Below, piece after piece: positions 8,917-17,399 of a DNA stretch of 64,000 nt. Position 1 is the first letter of the stretch, and each line of letters opens with the position of its first letter. A model generated the notes under the pieces. The model made no database searches. It saw nothing but the letters and a program-made list of their open reading frames with translations, and was not told the DNA's origin. The stretch is from Nocardioides abyssi (GTDB lineage: Bacteria; Actinomycetota; Actinomycetes; Propionibacteriales; Nocardioidaceae), in NCBI RefSeq assembly GCF_030412915.1, contig NZ_JAUHJR010000002.1:496001-560000 (forward strand). The letters run 5' to 3'. Both the position numbers and the translations under genes were made by a program.

Positions 8917-8946
8917 AAGCGGCAGAGAACCCGTGACGGTTCACAG

Positions 8947-9123
8947 ATCTTTCCGGCCATGGACGAGGCGCGCCGCATCATTCGGGGCAAGCGGCGGGGC
9001 TACAACATTCTTCGCTACCTGCTCCTACGGATGCGGAACGAGGTCCTCAAGGCGCAGTACTACTGGGAGCCGAACTCCCGGCTGTCGAACCTGAACCTCG
9101 GGTACGGGTGCATCCCCTTTGAC
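8947..9123 (+). pseudogene. Gene fragment of unknown function between two IS ends
   Basis: An open frame (about 8947-9123) encodes a protein-like stretch containing DEARRIIRGKRRGYNILRY, QYYWEPNSRLSNL and YGCIPFD. It has no start of its own after the IS A end and is cut at the other side by an ISL3 terminus (GGCTCTTCACAG at 9124). The residue pattern looks like real protein rather than a shadow, but I do not recognise the family. It is probably part of a gene disrupted by the two insertions. Confidence 0.4.
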
Positions 9124-9375
9124 GGCTCTTCACAGTTGAGGGTGTAGCAGGCGTGTGAGGTAGTCGGCGCGCGTAGGTCCTGGGGCAGGCGTCGAGGTCT
9201 CCCAAGGATGGAAGTTCTCACACTGCCCATCCGGAAGACCTCGACGTGCCTGACGCTACCCCGCAGGCGGGCTTCGCTTGCCCCGACCTGACCACCTTCG
9301 CTCGTCTCGATGAGCTCGGCCTGGTCGTCACCGGCCAACGACTCAGCCCCGACCGTGCCGTGCTCGCGTGCCGAG
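9124..9375 (+). mobile_element. ISL3-family IS remnant (left end and transposase N-terminus)
   Basis: It starts with an ISL3-type terminus (GGCTCTTCACAG). The transposase start at 9246 encodes about 43 residues ([37 protein letters not shown]) typical of ISL3 transposase N-termini, ahead of the lost zinc-finger and catalytic parts. It is cut at 9376 by IS B, and no matching right part is found anywhere in the window. Confidence 0.7.
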
Positions 9376-9415
9376 TTGAACCGCCCCGGCATGTCCGGAG
9401 GCTGGGTTTGGTGGC

Positions 9416-10369
9416 TCAGCCGGTCGGCTTGAGCTCGTTCTTTGCAGCGTAGTGGAGTTCTTCGGCGGCCATCGGGGTCAGGTCGTCGAGGGACTCGTGG
9501 GGACGCTCGTGGTTGAAGAAGTCGACCCAGTTCAAGGTCTCCAGTTCGACGTGCTCGACGCCGCGCCAGGGACCCTCGGGGCGGATCAGCTCGGCCTTGT
9601 AGAGCCCAATCTGCGACTCCGCGAGCGCGTTATCGTAGGCATCACCGACCGACCCCACCGACGGGTCGACACCCTCGTCGACAAGCCGCTGGGTGAAGGC
9701 GAAACTGACGTATTGCGACCCCGCGTCCGTGTGGTGGATCAGCCCCGACAAGTCGGTGATGCCGGCCTGCTGGCGGGTCCAGATCGCGTGCTCGAGGGTG
9801 TCGAGCACCAGGTCCGTGGTCATCCGGGTGGCTGCGCGCCATCCGACGATCCGGCGGGAGAAGACGTTGAAGACGAACGCGACGTAGACGGTGCCGGACC
9901 AGGTCGCGACATAGGTGAAGTCGGCTACCCACAGCTGGTCGGGACGGCTCGCCCAGAACTGCCGGTCGACCAGATCGCCCGGCCGTGCCGCCGCGGGGTC
10001 ACCGATCGTGGTGCGGACCTTCTTCAACCGCAGCGCGCCGACCCAGCCCTGCTCGCGGTAGAGCCGCTCGATCGTGCACCGAGCCACGTCGTGACCCTTC
10101 CCGCGCAGGTGCAGCCACATCTTCCTCGCCCCGAACCTCGCGAGCAGCTTCTGCCGGGCACGCTCGGACTCGATCAGCGCGACCAGCTCCGCGTCCCGCA
10201 GCACTCGTTTCGAGGGCCGCCGCGAGACCGCCTCGTAGAAGGTGGACGGGGCGACCTTGATCCCGTGCTCTGCGAGCACGCGACAGATCGGCTCGACCCC
10301 GAACTCCCCGCGGTGATCGGCGATGAAGTCGATCAGAACCTGTTGGGGCGGTCGAGCTCCGCCGCGAAG
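9416..10369 (-). CDS. IS3-family transposase OrfB (IS B)
   Basis: Catalytic subunit with HTH_21 (FGVEPICRVLAEHGIKVAPST), then rve core motifs WVADFTYVATW, HHTDAGSQYVS and Glu in DNALAESQIGLYKAE, and the C-terminal FFNHERPHESLDDLTP. The frame is open up to 10507, overlapping orfA, and has no obvious independent start, so it is probably made as an OrfAB fusion by -1 frameshifting close to the orfA end. The 5' limit given here is approximate. Confidence 0.85.
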   Translation of the reverse strand, partial: LRGGARPPQQVLIDFIADHRGEFGVEPICRVLAEHGIKVAPSTFYEAVSRRPSKRVLRDAELVALIESERARQKLLARFGARKMWLHLRGKGHDVARCTIERLYREQGWVGALRLKKVRTTIGDPAAARPGDLVDRQFWASRPDQLWVADFTYVATWSGTVYVAFVFNVFSRRIVGWRAATRMTTDLVLDTLEHAIWTRQQAGITDLSGLIHHTDAGSQYVSFAFTQRLVDEGVDPSVGSVGDAYDNALAESQIGLYKAELIRPEGPWRGVEHVELETLNWVDFFNHERPHESLDDLTPMAAEELHYAAKNELKPTG

Positions 10370-10656
10370 AAAGCCGAGGCCGCCTTCAAGATCTCGTTGG
10401 CCCGCCGCAGCTCGGCGACCTCCTTCTTCAGCGACTTGATCTCCGCGATCTCCTCGCTGGTCTTGCCCGGACGGACCCCGCCGTCGATCTCGGCCTGCCG
10501 GATCCACTTGCGCAACGACTCGGTCGAGGTGATGCCCAACTTCGCAGCCACCGACCTGATCGCCGCGGCCTCATGCGGATAGTCCTGCCGGGACTCCATC
10601 GCCATCCGCACCGCGCGCTCACGCAGCTCGGTCGGGTACTTCGAGGGACGTGCCAT
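10333..10656 (-). CDS. IS3-family transposase OrfA (IS B)
   Basis: A 107-residue HTH protein (PSKYPTELRERAVRMAME, SLRKWIRQAEIDGG) with a C-terminal coiled-coil (SLKKEVAELRRANEILKAAS). It ends FFAAELDRPNRF, a sequence form shared with OrfA of IS A. It overlaps the orfB frame, as usual for the family. Confidence 0.88.
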   Translation of the reverse strand: MARPSKYPTELRERAVRMAMESRQDYPHEAAAIRSVAAKLGITSTESLRKWIRQAEIDGGVRPGKTSEEIAEIKSLKKEVAELRRANEILKAASAFFAAELDRPNRF

Positions 10657-10708
10657 GAGAGTGATCCTTCCAACGAATCAGCTCTCCGGACTCGCCGGGG
10701 CGGTTCAA

Positions 10709-11374
10709 TCCGACCATGTGGTGACGGTTGAGTGCACGGACGAATCTCCGGCTCCGAAATTGCGAGCCCCTGTCCGTGTGCACGATGCAGCCGACCACGC
10801 CGCCGCGCCTGGCGACCGCGTTGTTGAGCGCCGCGACCGCGAGCCGGGACTTCATCCTCGAGTCGATCGAATAGCCCACGATCCGGTTGGAGTAGACGTC
10901 CTTGAACGCGCAGAGGTAGAGCTTGCCTTCGCCGGTGCGGTGTTCGGTGATGTCGCCGATCCACAGCTCGTTCGGCCCATCGGCATTGAACTCGTGCCGG
11001 ATCACGCCGTGCTTGTCGACGGTGGCGCACAGGTCGTCGTGGACCGGTGGGCCGGGCCTCTTCGCCTTCCCGCGCTTGGGCTTGCCGAACGCGCTCCACC
11101 AGCCCATGTCCGAGCAGATCCGCCACGCGGTCCGCTCCGCCATAGGCTCGCCGGCTTCGCGTGCCTCGTCGACCAGGAACCGGTAGCCGAACTCGGGATC
11201 GTCACGGTGGGCGTCGAACAGCGCATTGGCGCGGTAGGCCTCCTCCAGCTCGGCGTCGGTGACCGGACGCTGGAGCCAGCGGTAGTAGGGCTGACGCGCG
11301 ATCTTGAGCACCCGGCACGTCACCGTAACGGGGATCCCGTCCACGGCCAGCTCGCGGACGAGCGGGTACATCAT
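10709..11374 (-). pseudogene. IS3-family transposase OrfB, truncated (IS C)
   Basis: The N-terminal two thirds of an IS3 OrfB: HTH_21 with PVTVTCRVLKIARQPYYRW, PEFGYRFLVDEAR, then WIGDITEHRTGEGKLY and HTDRGSQFRSR. The gene stops being homologous at HHMVG where the IS B inverted repeat begins. The third catalytic acid (expected in a DNAxxESF-type motif) is missing, so it cannot be active. It belongs to a different IS3 subgroup from IS A and IS B. Confidence 0.85.
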
Positions 11375-11673
11375 TTTCCCGGCAGGTTCGCCTGCGACAG
11401 ATAGGCCGCCGCGCGGCGCAGCACCTCGTTCTCCTGCTCCAGCAGCCGGATCCTCTTCCTCGCCTCACGAAGTTCGGCGCTCTCGGCAGCGGTCGTCCCC
11501 GGCTTCACGCCATCCTCGACGTCTGCGGTCTTCATCCAGTTCGTCAGGCACGACTCGCTGATGCCGAAGTCGGCAGCGATCTGCTTGAGGTGGACTCCCG
11601 GCTCACGGTTCCTCGCGACGCGAACGACGTCGTCGCGGAACTCCTTGGGGTACGGCTTCGGCACAGTGCACAT
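11371..11673 (-). CDS. IS3-family transposase OrfA (IS C)
   Basis: An HTH protein (PKEFRDDVVRVARNRE, LKQIAADFGISESCLTNWM) with a heptad-rich end (RKRIRLLEQENEVLRRAAAYL). Starts at an ATG (11673) or a GTG (11664) behind GGAAGG are possible; longer readings to 11700 lack support. It overlaps the truncated orfB by 4 bp. The outer end of IS C should lie around 11700-11712, but it cannot be fixed because the opposite end is lost. Confidence 0.8.
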   Translation of the reverse strand: MCTVPKPYPKEFRDDVVRVARNREPGVHLKQIAADFGISESCLTNWMKTADVEDGVKPGTTAAESAELREARKRIRLLEQENEVLRRAAAYLSQANLPGK

Positions 11674-11720
11674 CCTTCCAGCGGCACCTCTCGGCACCAC
11701 AGATCAGATGTCACCTATTC

Positions 11721-12023
11721 GTGCAGCAGTCCCCAATCAAGGCTTGGCGTGGAGGCCGTTTCGCTCCGAGTTGGTCCTTCCATTTCGGCCTGGTTCTCGC
11801 GGGGTGGGGGATCTTCAACCTGTTGGAGGGCATCGTCAATCATCACCTGCTCGGTGTTCACCATGTGCGCGACGACATCGGCGCCCCACTGTCGTGGGAT
11901 CTCGGGTTCCTAGCGTTCGGCGTGCCACTGGTCATCAGTGGGTGGCTGCTGCACAAGCGCGGTTCAGCGGTGATGGAGCGACGGGCACGAGCAGTGGCAC
12001 GCCGAGCCTCGGTCGGCAGCTGA
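11721..12023 (+). pseudogene. DUF2243 membrane protein, 5'-truncated by IS C
   Basis: The C-terminal part of a DUF2243 protein: helix FHFGLVLAGWGIFNLLEGI, the conserved HHLLGVHHVRDD stretch, then WDLGFLAFGVPLVISGWLL. Full-length members have four helices; here only the last two are coded and the IS C end lies directly upstream, so the N-terminal half is missing. A GTG at 11721 could still start a short product. Confidence 0.65.
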
Positions 12024-12074
12024 AGAGGAACTGCGTGTGGCTGTCGCCCGCGCCGGACCTTCCGCCGACCTGCG

Positions 12075-13253
12075 CTACTCCAGGGGCAGGGACAGGTAGC
12101 CGCGGATGGGGCCAGAGCGGAGTCGAACGGCCGAATCCAGGTCGACTTCCCAGTCCGGTTGGCGGGCGAGGAGTGCCTGCAGCGCGATGCGCGCTTCGAG
12201 CCGCGCCAGCGCCGCGCCGAGACAGAAGTGGATCCCACGTCCAAACGCGACCTGCCGTTCGGGAGCGCGATGGAGGTCGAAGTGGTCGGCGTCTGAGAAT
12301 GCCTGGTCGTCTCGGTTGGCGGAGCCGAAGAGCAGCAGCACGGTTTCGCCAGTCGCCATGTGTTGTCCGTGCACGTCGACCGGCCGGGTAAGGGTGCGCG
12401 ACAGGCCCTGGACGGGGGAGTCGTAGCGGAGCAGCTCTTCGACGGCGCCGGGAACGAGTTCTGGGCGGTCCGCCAGTTGCCGGCGGCTATCGGGCTGCTG
12501 AGCGAGCACGACCGCGCTGTTGGAGAGCAGGTTCGTGGTGGTCTCGTGTCCGGCCACGAGCAGCAGCAGACAGAAGCCGAGGAGCTCATCCTCGCTGAGG
12601 CGTTCGCCGTCGGCGTCGGCCTGGACCAGCGCGCTCATGAGGTCGTCCTGAGGGCGCGCGCGTCGTTCAGCAAGAAACTCTGAGAAGTAGTCGTAGAGGG
12701 ATGTGGCGGCCTCCAGACCGGGGCCGAACTCGCCACGGGCGGGGTTGGACTGTATGAGAGTGGTGGACCACGTGCGGAAACGGTCACGGTCTGCCCGCGG
12801 CACGCCCAGCATGTCGGCGATCACGATGGCCGGCAGCGGTCCGGAGAACCCAGAGACAAAGTCCCACCCATCCGACTTCGGTGAATCATCGAGCAGATCG
12901 TCCACGATGGAGTGGATGTGGGGTTCGAGTGCGGCGATTCGCCGGGGGGTGAACGCCTTGCTGACGATCTTGCGCAGCGCGGTGTGTCGCGGTGGGTCGG
13001 TCATGATGAGCATGGGCAAGAACAACTGGGTCATGTCCACCCCGGGAGGGGTCGGGAAGATCCCGGACGCAGAGGAGTAGGTCGCCGGGTCGGCGAGCGC
13101 CGCGCAGACGTCGACGTATCGGCTGAGCACCCAGGTGTTCGCCTGCTCCGACCAGTAGGCGGGGACTTCACTGCGCAGCTGCCGGTAGACCGGGTAAGGG
13201 TCAGCGATGATGTCGGGATCGAACGGGCTGTAGGTCAGCTGCTGGTTGCTCAT
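12075..13253 (-). CDS. Cytochrome P450 monooxygenase (island P450-1)
   Basis: A 392-residue soluble bacterial P450. The N-terminus SPFDPDIIADPYPVYRQLR is typical of the actinobacterial class. It has the I-helix oxygen-activation motif LLLVAGHETTT (near 238), the ExxR pair in the K helix (VEELLRYDSPV), and the haem loop FGRGIHFCLG with Cys near 343. No ferredoxin or reductase adjoins it; electrons could come from the redox genes at 23.8-26.8 kb. Substrate is unknown. A perfect palindrome 193 bp upstream (13446-13460) resembles the operator of the TetR gene ending at 18094, which suggests control by that repressor. Confidence 0.92.
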   Translation of the reverse strand: MSNQQLTYSPFDPDIIADPYPVYRQLRSEVPAYWSEQANTWVLSRYVDVCAALADPATYSSASGIFPTPPGVDMTQLFLPMLIMTDPPRHTALRKIVSKAFTPRRIAALEPHIHSIVDDLLDDSPKSDGWDFVSGFSGPLPAIVIADMLGVPRADRDRFRTWSTTLIQSNPARGEFGPGLEAATSLYDYFSEFLAERRARPQDDLMSALVQADADGERLSEDELLGFCLLLLVAGHETTTNLLSNSAVVLAQQPDSRRQLADRPELVPGAVEELLRYDSPVQGLSRTLTRPVDVHGQHMATGETVLLLFGSANRDDQAFSDADHFDLHRAPERQVAFGRGIHFCLGAALARLEARIALQALLARQPDWEVDLDSAVRLRSGPIRGYLSLPLE

Positions 13254-13445
13254 CGGTATCTCCAGGTGGCTTCATCGTCTGCTTCGTTCCCAGGCGCCCT
13301 CGACGCCGCTCCACCTTCGAACGGCCGGATCTGGTGTGGCGTGTGGTTCGCCTGTGCAGTGCCGCGAGGGGCGCAACGGCAGGAGGCGGCGATCGGCCTG
13401 GGGCCGTGGACTATCAGACAACCCTCTCAGTTTCAACAATGAGTT

Positions 13446-13460
13446 TGTACTCTGAGTACA
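13446..13460. promoter_or_regulatory. Palindromic operator candidate upstream of P450-1
   Basis: TGTACTC-T-GAGTACA is a perfect 15-nt palindrome. The TGTAC-N5-GTACA frame recurs at 18711-18725, in front of a TetR gene, suggesting one repressor binds both. Confidence 0.5.
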
Positions 13461-13543
13461 GCACACCCCGTCATTCAAGTCGAGACTCCTGGCGGCGCCA
13501 AAGTGTCGTCCGGTGCCGACTCAGCGCACCCCAGACGGAGGAC

Positions 13544-13770
13544 TCACCCACGCCGCGCCGCTCGCCTCATGGCGAGGCCCAGAGCAGCGGTGATGACGAT
13601 CAGGTCTTGGCTCAGCAGGGCGGTCGGCATTCCGAGGATCCGCTGGGGGATGCTGTGCTGGTCGTAGGGCGAGCTGCCGGGTATGAACCGGGTCAGGTTG
13701 AACGGCGCCGCCCAGCAGGGCGATCGGCAGCAGTGCCGCGCCGGTGACCAGCCGCTCCGAGGAGGGGTCG
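13544..13770 (-). pseudogene. Frameshifted C-terminal fragment of a small membrane protein
   Basis: Two reading frames on the minus strand join into one protein-like sequence: LVTGAALLPIALLGGAV, then after a frame change TRFIPGSSPYDQHSIPQR, MPTALLSQDLIVITAALGLA, a basic tail and a TGA at 13544. The hydrophobic pattern suggests a small integral membrane protein. No start is found and the family is not recognised. It occupies most of the gap between the P450 and the TetR gene. Confidence 0.4.
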
Positions 13771-13832
13771 CGCGGCCGGCGACTGCGCAGCGGCCGGTCC
13801 GGGGGGCCGCGACCAGAATGTGATGTGCAGAT

Positions 13833-13848
13833 CAGGCAATTTTGCCTG
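13833..13848. promoter_or_regulatory. Palindrome before the tetR-MMPL genes
   Basis: CAGGCAA-TT-TTGCCTG lies 22 nt before the TetR start codon, a typical place for an autoregulatory TetR operator. Confidence 0.55.
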
Positions 13849-13870
13849 TTGGGCAAGTGCCTGGGAGGCT

Positions 13871-14476
13871 ATGGCCGTGACCCAAGGCCTGAGGGAGAGG
13901 AAGCGTGCGGCGACGGCACAGGCGCTTGCCGAGGCTGCCTTTGGCCTGGCGAAGGAGCGCGGCCTGGACGGGTTCGTGATCGACGAGGTCGCAGAGTTGG
14001 CCGGCTACTCGCGTCGTACATTCGCGAACCACTACCCCTGCAAGGAAGCGGCGGTGGCATCGGTCGCCTACGCCGGTATTGAGGCTGCCGCCGACGCACT
14101 CGAGGACGTGTCGGATGGGCGCCCGTTACTGGACGCGGTCGAGGTCGTGCTGCGGCTGCAGTTGACGACAGCGGGGCTTTCCCGGATGCGGGAGGTGCTG
14201 GCGTTGGCGCGCGCGCATCCATCGTTGGAGCCTCACGTCTATCACGTCCAGCACCGGATGCGGTTGGAGGTCGAGGAGCGGGTGGCCGCCGTGGCGGCCG
14301 GACGCTATCCGGCTTCCTACCTCACCCTGTTGGTCGGCGCCGTCTACGGCATGGTCTCCACCGCGCTGGAGGGGCTCGTCGACGTCCGCCTTCCTGGCGA
14401 TCCGCCGAGTCGCGACGCCGTGGAGTTCGACGAGTTCCTGACTGAGGTCTTCAATCACCTCCGTACCGGGTTCTGA
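13871..14476 (+). CDS. TetR-family regulator next to an MMPL transporter
   Basis: A 201-residue TetR repressor. The HTH (VIDEVAELAGYSRRTFANHYPCKEA) occupies about residues 30-60, followed by a helical ligand domain. The ATG at 13871 follows GGAGGC by a few nt; a longer frame from 13820 would run through the palindrome at 13833-13848 and is not used. The MMPL transporter starts 29 bp downstream on the same strand, so it is probably the regulated target. Confidence 0.88.
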   Translation: MAVTQGLRERKRAATAQALAEAAFGLAKERGLDGFVIDEVAELAGYSRRTFANHYPCKEAAVASVAYAGIEAAADALEDVSDGRPLLDAVEVVLRLQLTTAGLSRMREVLALARAHPSLEPHVYHVQHRMRLEVEERVAAVAAGRYPASYLTLLVGAVYGMVSTALEGLVDVRLPGDPPSRDAVEFDEFLTEVFNHLRTGF

Positions 14477-14505
14477 CCCGCACATCACTCGCTGAGGAGC
14501 AGCCC

Positions 14506-16824
14506 ATGTCCACGTTCTTGTACCGCCTCGGGCGCGGTTGCTTCGGCAAGCCCTGGCCCATCATCGTCGGGTGGGTGTTGGTGCTGGCTGCCGTCGTCGC
14601 TGCACTGGTGGTCAACGGGGTGAAGGTGACCTCGGAGATGAAGATCGACAACACCGAGGCCCAGCAGGTTCTCGATCGGGTCTCTCGGGAGCTGCCGGAG
14701 GCATCGGGAGGCCAGGCCAGTGTGGTGTTCACCGTTCCAGACGGCGACCGGCTGGATACCCCCGCGCGGATGGCCGCGATCGCTGAGACGGTCCAGGACG
14801 TCTACGAGCTGGACCAGGTCATCAACCCGGCTGACTTGAGCCAGGGTCAGGGGCAGCCGCCGGGAGGGCCTGGGGCTGACCAGCCGGAAAGCGGGCCGGG
14901 GACGGCGCCGCCGTACCAGCCGCTGGTCCTCGACGGGACCCCGGTGCCGGGGGTGCTGGTCTCGACTCAGGCGCCAGTGGCGCTGTTCCAGTTCCAGTTC
15001 ACCGTGCCGTCCACGTCGCTGACCGACGATCAGGTCTCCGCGGTCTTGTCGGTCGTCGAGGATGCGGAGCGGGGCACCGGTCTGCGGGTCCTGCCGAGTG
15101 ACTCGCTGAAGGCGATCGAGATCCCGGTCGGCGCCGCCGAGGTGGTCGGTCTCGCGGTCGCGGCCGTGGTCCTCGTTCTTACGCTTGGCTCGCTCGTCGC
15201 CGCTGGCCTTCCATTGATCACCGCCCTCGTCGGGGTCGGGGTGGGCGTGGGAACGGCGTTTGCCCTGTCGACGACGGTGGAGATGAACACCGCAACCCCT
15301 GTCCTGGCGTTGATGATCGGCCTCGCGGTGGGAATCGACTACGCGTTGTTCGTGGTCAACCGGCAGCGGCGACTGATCATCGATCGCGACCTCGACGCCC
15401 GCGAGGCGGCTGGCCGGGCGGTTGGAACGGCAGGCAGCGCCGTGCTCTTCGCCGGTCTCACCGTGATCGTGGCCTTGGTCGCGCTCACCGTCATTGGCAT
15501 CTCCATGCTCACCACCATGGCTCTGGTCGCCGCGGCCACGGTGCTGCTCGCTGTCCTCATCGCGCTGACCCTGCTGCCGGCTCTGCTCGGACTGATCGGG
15601 GAGCGGATCGTGTCGGCCAAAGCCCGCAAGAAGGGGCATACCCGCCGGGAGGAGGACAGCCACAGCGTGGCCGACCACTGGGTCAAGGCGGTGGTGCGGT
15701 TCCGTTGGCCGGTGATCCTCGGTGTAGTGGCGGTCTTGGGGGTGGGTGCTGTTCCCGCGGCGAGCATGGACCTCGGCTTGCCGACGGGTGCCAGCGCAAA
15801 CACCGACACCGCCGCGCGGCAGAGCTACGAGGCGGTCACCCGCGGGTTCGGTGAGGGGTACAACGGTCCGTTGCTGGTGACCGTGGAGTCCGCCGATGGC
15901 GCCGCCGTCACGCCTCGGACCCTCGGCGCGGTGACCCAACAGCTCCAGCAGCGCAAGGAGATCGTCGCTGCGGTGCCAGTGGGCACCAGTCAGGACGGGG
16001 AGATGGCAGTCCTCAGTGTCATCCCCACCTCGGGCCCAGACGACGATGCCACGGCCGACCTCGTTCAGGCGCTCCGTTCACCCAGCTCGGCTGTCGCCCA
16101 GGATCATGACGTCGTGATCGGCGTCACTGGCTTCACCGCTATCGGCATCGACATGTCCGACCGGCTCGCCGAGATCGTCCCGCTGTACCTGATCATCATT
16201 GTGGGGCTGTCGCTCCTGATTCTGCTGGTGGTGTTCCGGTCACTCGTCGTACCGATCCAGGCCACGCTCGGGTTCCTGCTCAGCATCTTGGCGACCTTCG
16301 GGGTGACCACTGCGGTGTTCTCTTGGGGATGGCTTGGCTGGATGGTGGGGGTCGACACCGGCGGGCCATTGTTCAGCTTCATCCCGGTCATTGTCACCGG
16401 AATCCTCTATGGGCTAGCGATGGACTACCAGGTCTTCCTGGTCTCCTCGATGCGCGAGTCCCACGTCCACGGCCACCACGGCGAGGCCGGCGTGGTTCAC
16501 GGTTTCGATCAGGCCAGCCGTGTCGTGGTCGCCGCCGCGGTGATCATGGTCTCGGTGTTCGCCGGCTTCATCTTCAGCCATGACGTGATGATCAAGCAGA
16601 TCGGCTTCGCGCTTGCGATCGGCATCCTCATCGACGCCTTCTTGGTCCGCATGACCTTGACTCCGGCGCTGATGTCGCTGTTCGGCGACAAGGCCTGGTG
16701 GTTGCCGCGTTGGCTGGACCGGATGCTGCCCGACCTCGATGTCGAGGGCGACAGGCTCCTGCGCATGCTCACGGAACGTCAGGACACGGAGGTGGCGCGT
16801 CGTCCTGAGGTCATCGGCAAGTAG
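14506..16824 (+). CDS. MMPL/RND-family transporter (island copy)
   Basis: A 772-residue inner-membrane transporter with two SSD-type halves: an N-terminal helix (WPIIVGWVLVLAAVVAALVV), a large periplasmic loop rich in Gly/Pro, a helix bundle, a second loop, and a second bundle. Family signatures are GLAVGIDYALFVVNRQRR and YGLAMDYQVFLVSSMRESH. It ends with DKAWWLPRWLDRMLPDLDVEGDRL. MMPL proteins move lipids or hydrophobic compounds using the proton gradient. It resembles the core MMPL at 51547-53871, which also has a TetR neighbour. The ribosome site is GAGGAG. Confidence 0.92.
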   Translation: MSTFLYRLGRGCFGKPWPIIVGWVLVLAAVVAALVVNGVKVTSEMKIDNTEAQQVLDRVSRELPEASGGQASVVFTVPDGDRLDTPARMAAIAETVQDVYELDQVINPADLSQGQGQPPGGPGADQPESGPGTAPPYQPLVLDGTPVPGVLVSTQAPVALFQFQFTVPSTSLTDDQVSAVLSVVEDAERGTGLRVLPSDSLKAIEIPVGAAEVVGLAVAAVVLVLTLGSLVAAGLPLITALVGVGVGVGTAFALSTTVEMNTATPVLALMIGLAVGIDYALFVVNRQRRLIIDRDLDAREAAGRAVGTAGSAVLFAGLTVIVALVALTVIGISMLTTMALVAAATVLLAVLIALTLLPALLGLIGERIVSAKARKKGHTRREEDSHSVADHWVKAVVRFRWPVILGVVAVLGVGAVPAASMDLGLPTGASANTDTAARQSYEAVTRGFGEGYNGPLLVTVESADGAAVTPRTLGAVTQQLQQRKEIVAAVPVGTSQDGEMAVLSVIPTSGPDDDATADLVQALRSPSSAVAQDHDVVIGVTGFTAIGIDMSDRLAEIVPLYLIIIVGLSLLILLVVFRSLVVPIQATLGFLLSILATFGVTTAVFSWGWLGWMVGVDTGGPLFSFIPVIVTGILYGLAMDYQVFLVSSMRESHVHGHHGEAGVVHGFDQASRVVVAAAVIMVSVFAGFIFSHDVMIKQIGFALAIGILIDAFLVRMTLTPALMSLFGDKAWWLPRWLDRMLPDLDVEGDRLLRMLTERQDTEVARRPEVIGK

Positions 16825-16955
16825 TGGCCCGCCCTCACGGCCGCGTGCGAAGGAGGGGGCGGTGTGGCCGGGGCGCGTGCTGGTCTGCGTCACCGGCACA
16901 TGTAGCGAGCCTGGCTCGGCCCGTACGGGATGAAGGGATCCGCCCGCTCGCGCGA

Positions 16956-17282
16956 CTATCGAAGCGGCCTCGGTCGGCCGTGGCGTACCCTTGGCCGCGT
17001 CCCGCCGTGAGGCTCATTCACCGGCGGGGAGCACCGAAGCCGGAGGAATTCCTCGATCTCGCGCAGGCCGCGCGCGATGTCTCTGTCGATACGGCTCCTT
17101 CGTCGCTGCTCGCGCCGCTCAAGCCAGTCACGCTCCCATTGCTGCCACTCGCGGTAGCCGCCACATCCGAACCACCAGCAACTCCCGAAGGCCACCATTC
17201 CGCCATAGAGCCACCACGCCGCATGCCACACCACGTCGGAGAGCAGGTCCGCCATTGGCTGCCAGACAGGCCCGCGGTTCAT
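16956..17282 (-). CDS. Small single-helix membrane protein, unknown function
   Basis: 108 residues from an ATG at 17282, preceded by GGGGGTGACC. One hydrophobic, Trp-rich helix (VVWHAAWWLYGGMVAFGSCWW) is followed by a long charged, probably helical stretch (EWQQWERDWLERREQRRRS, RDIARGLREIEEFLRL) and a basic tail. No family is recognised. It lies downstream of the coiled-coil membrane protein on the same strand. The coding sense is supported by residue pattern, not by homology. Confidence 0.45.
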   Translation of the reverse strand: MNRGPVWQPMADLLSDVVWHAAWWLYGGMVAFGSCWWFGCGGYREWQQWERDWLERREQRRRSRIDRDIARGLREIEEFLRLRCSPPVNEPHGGTRPRVRHGRPRPLR

Positions 17283-17338
17283 TGGGTCACCCCCAACGGA
17301 CGCGAACGGGAAGAGAGAAGCGTCCGGATGGCAGCACG

Positions 17339-17360
17339 CTACATGCCGTCGTGCATGCAC
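17339..17360. promoter_or_regulatory. Operator-like element before the small membrane protein
   Basis: CTACATGC (17339-17346) followed by the perfect palindrome GTGCATGCAC (17351-17360). It shares CTACATGC and GTGCATG with the operator candidate at 20023-20048 in front of another TetR gene. Weak, but located as expected for a promoter of the minus-strand gene. Confidence 0.35.
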
Positions 17361-17399
17361 GTAAGTCCGTCACGAGTGGGTAGCGCTCGGCCACCCGGA

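Larger units (their letters stand above)
7613..8944 (+). mobile_element. IS3-family insertion sequence, complete (IS A)
   Basis: About 1.33 kb bounded by imperfect inverted repeats: GTGAACCGTCACGGGTTT near 7613 and its complement ending GTGACGGTTCAC at 8944. Within the arms the similarity extends to TGCCGCTTC on both sides. It contains orfA and orfB. Flanking triplets (AGG and AGA) do not match, so no target duplication is evident. Confidence 0.85.
9376..10708 (-). mobile_element. IS3-family insertion sequence, complete (IS B)
   Basis: About 1.33 kb with inverted repeats TTGAACCGCCCCGGC (from 9376) and GCCGGGGCGGTTCAA (ending 10708). It encodes OrfA and OrfB on the minus strand. The left flank is an ISL3 fragment and the right flank is a truncated IS3 orfB. 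This is not a simple insertion into one host element: DNA has been lost or rearranged next to it. Confidence 0.85.

Noticed and set aside
9060-9392. Minus-strand frame across the ISL3 remnant
   Set aside because: It runs antisense to the ISL3 transposase start and across the IS B boundary.
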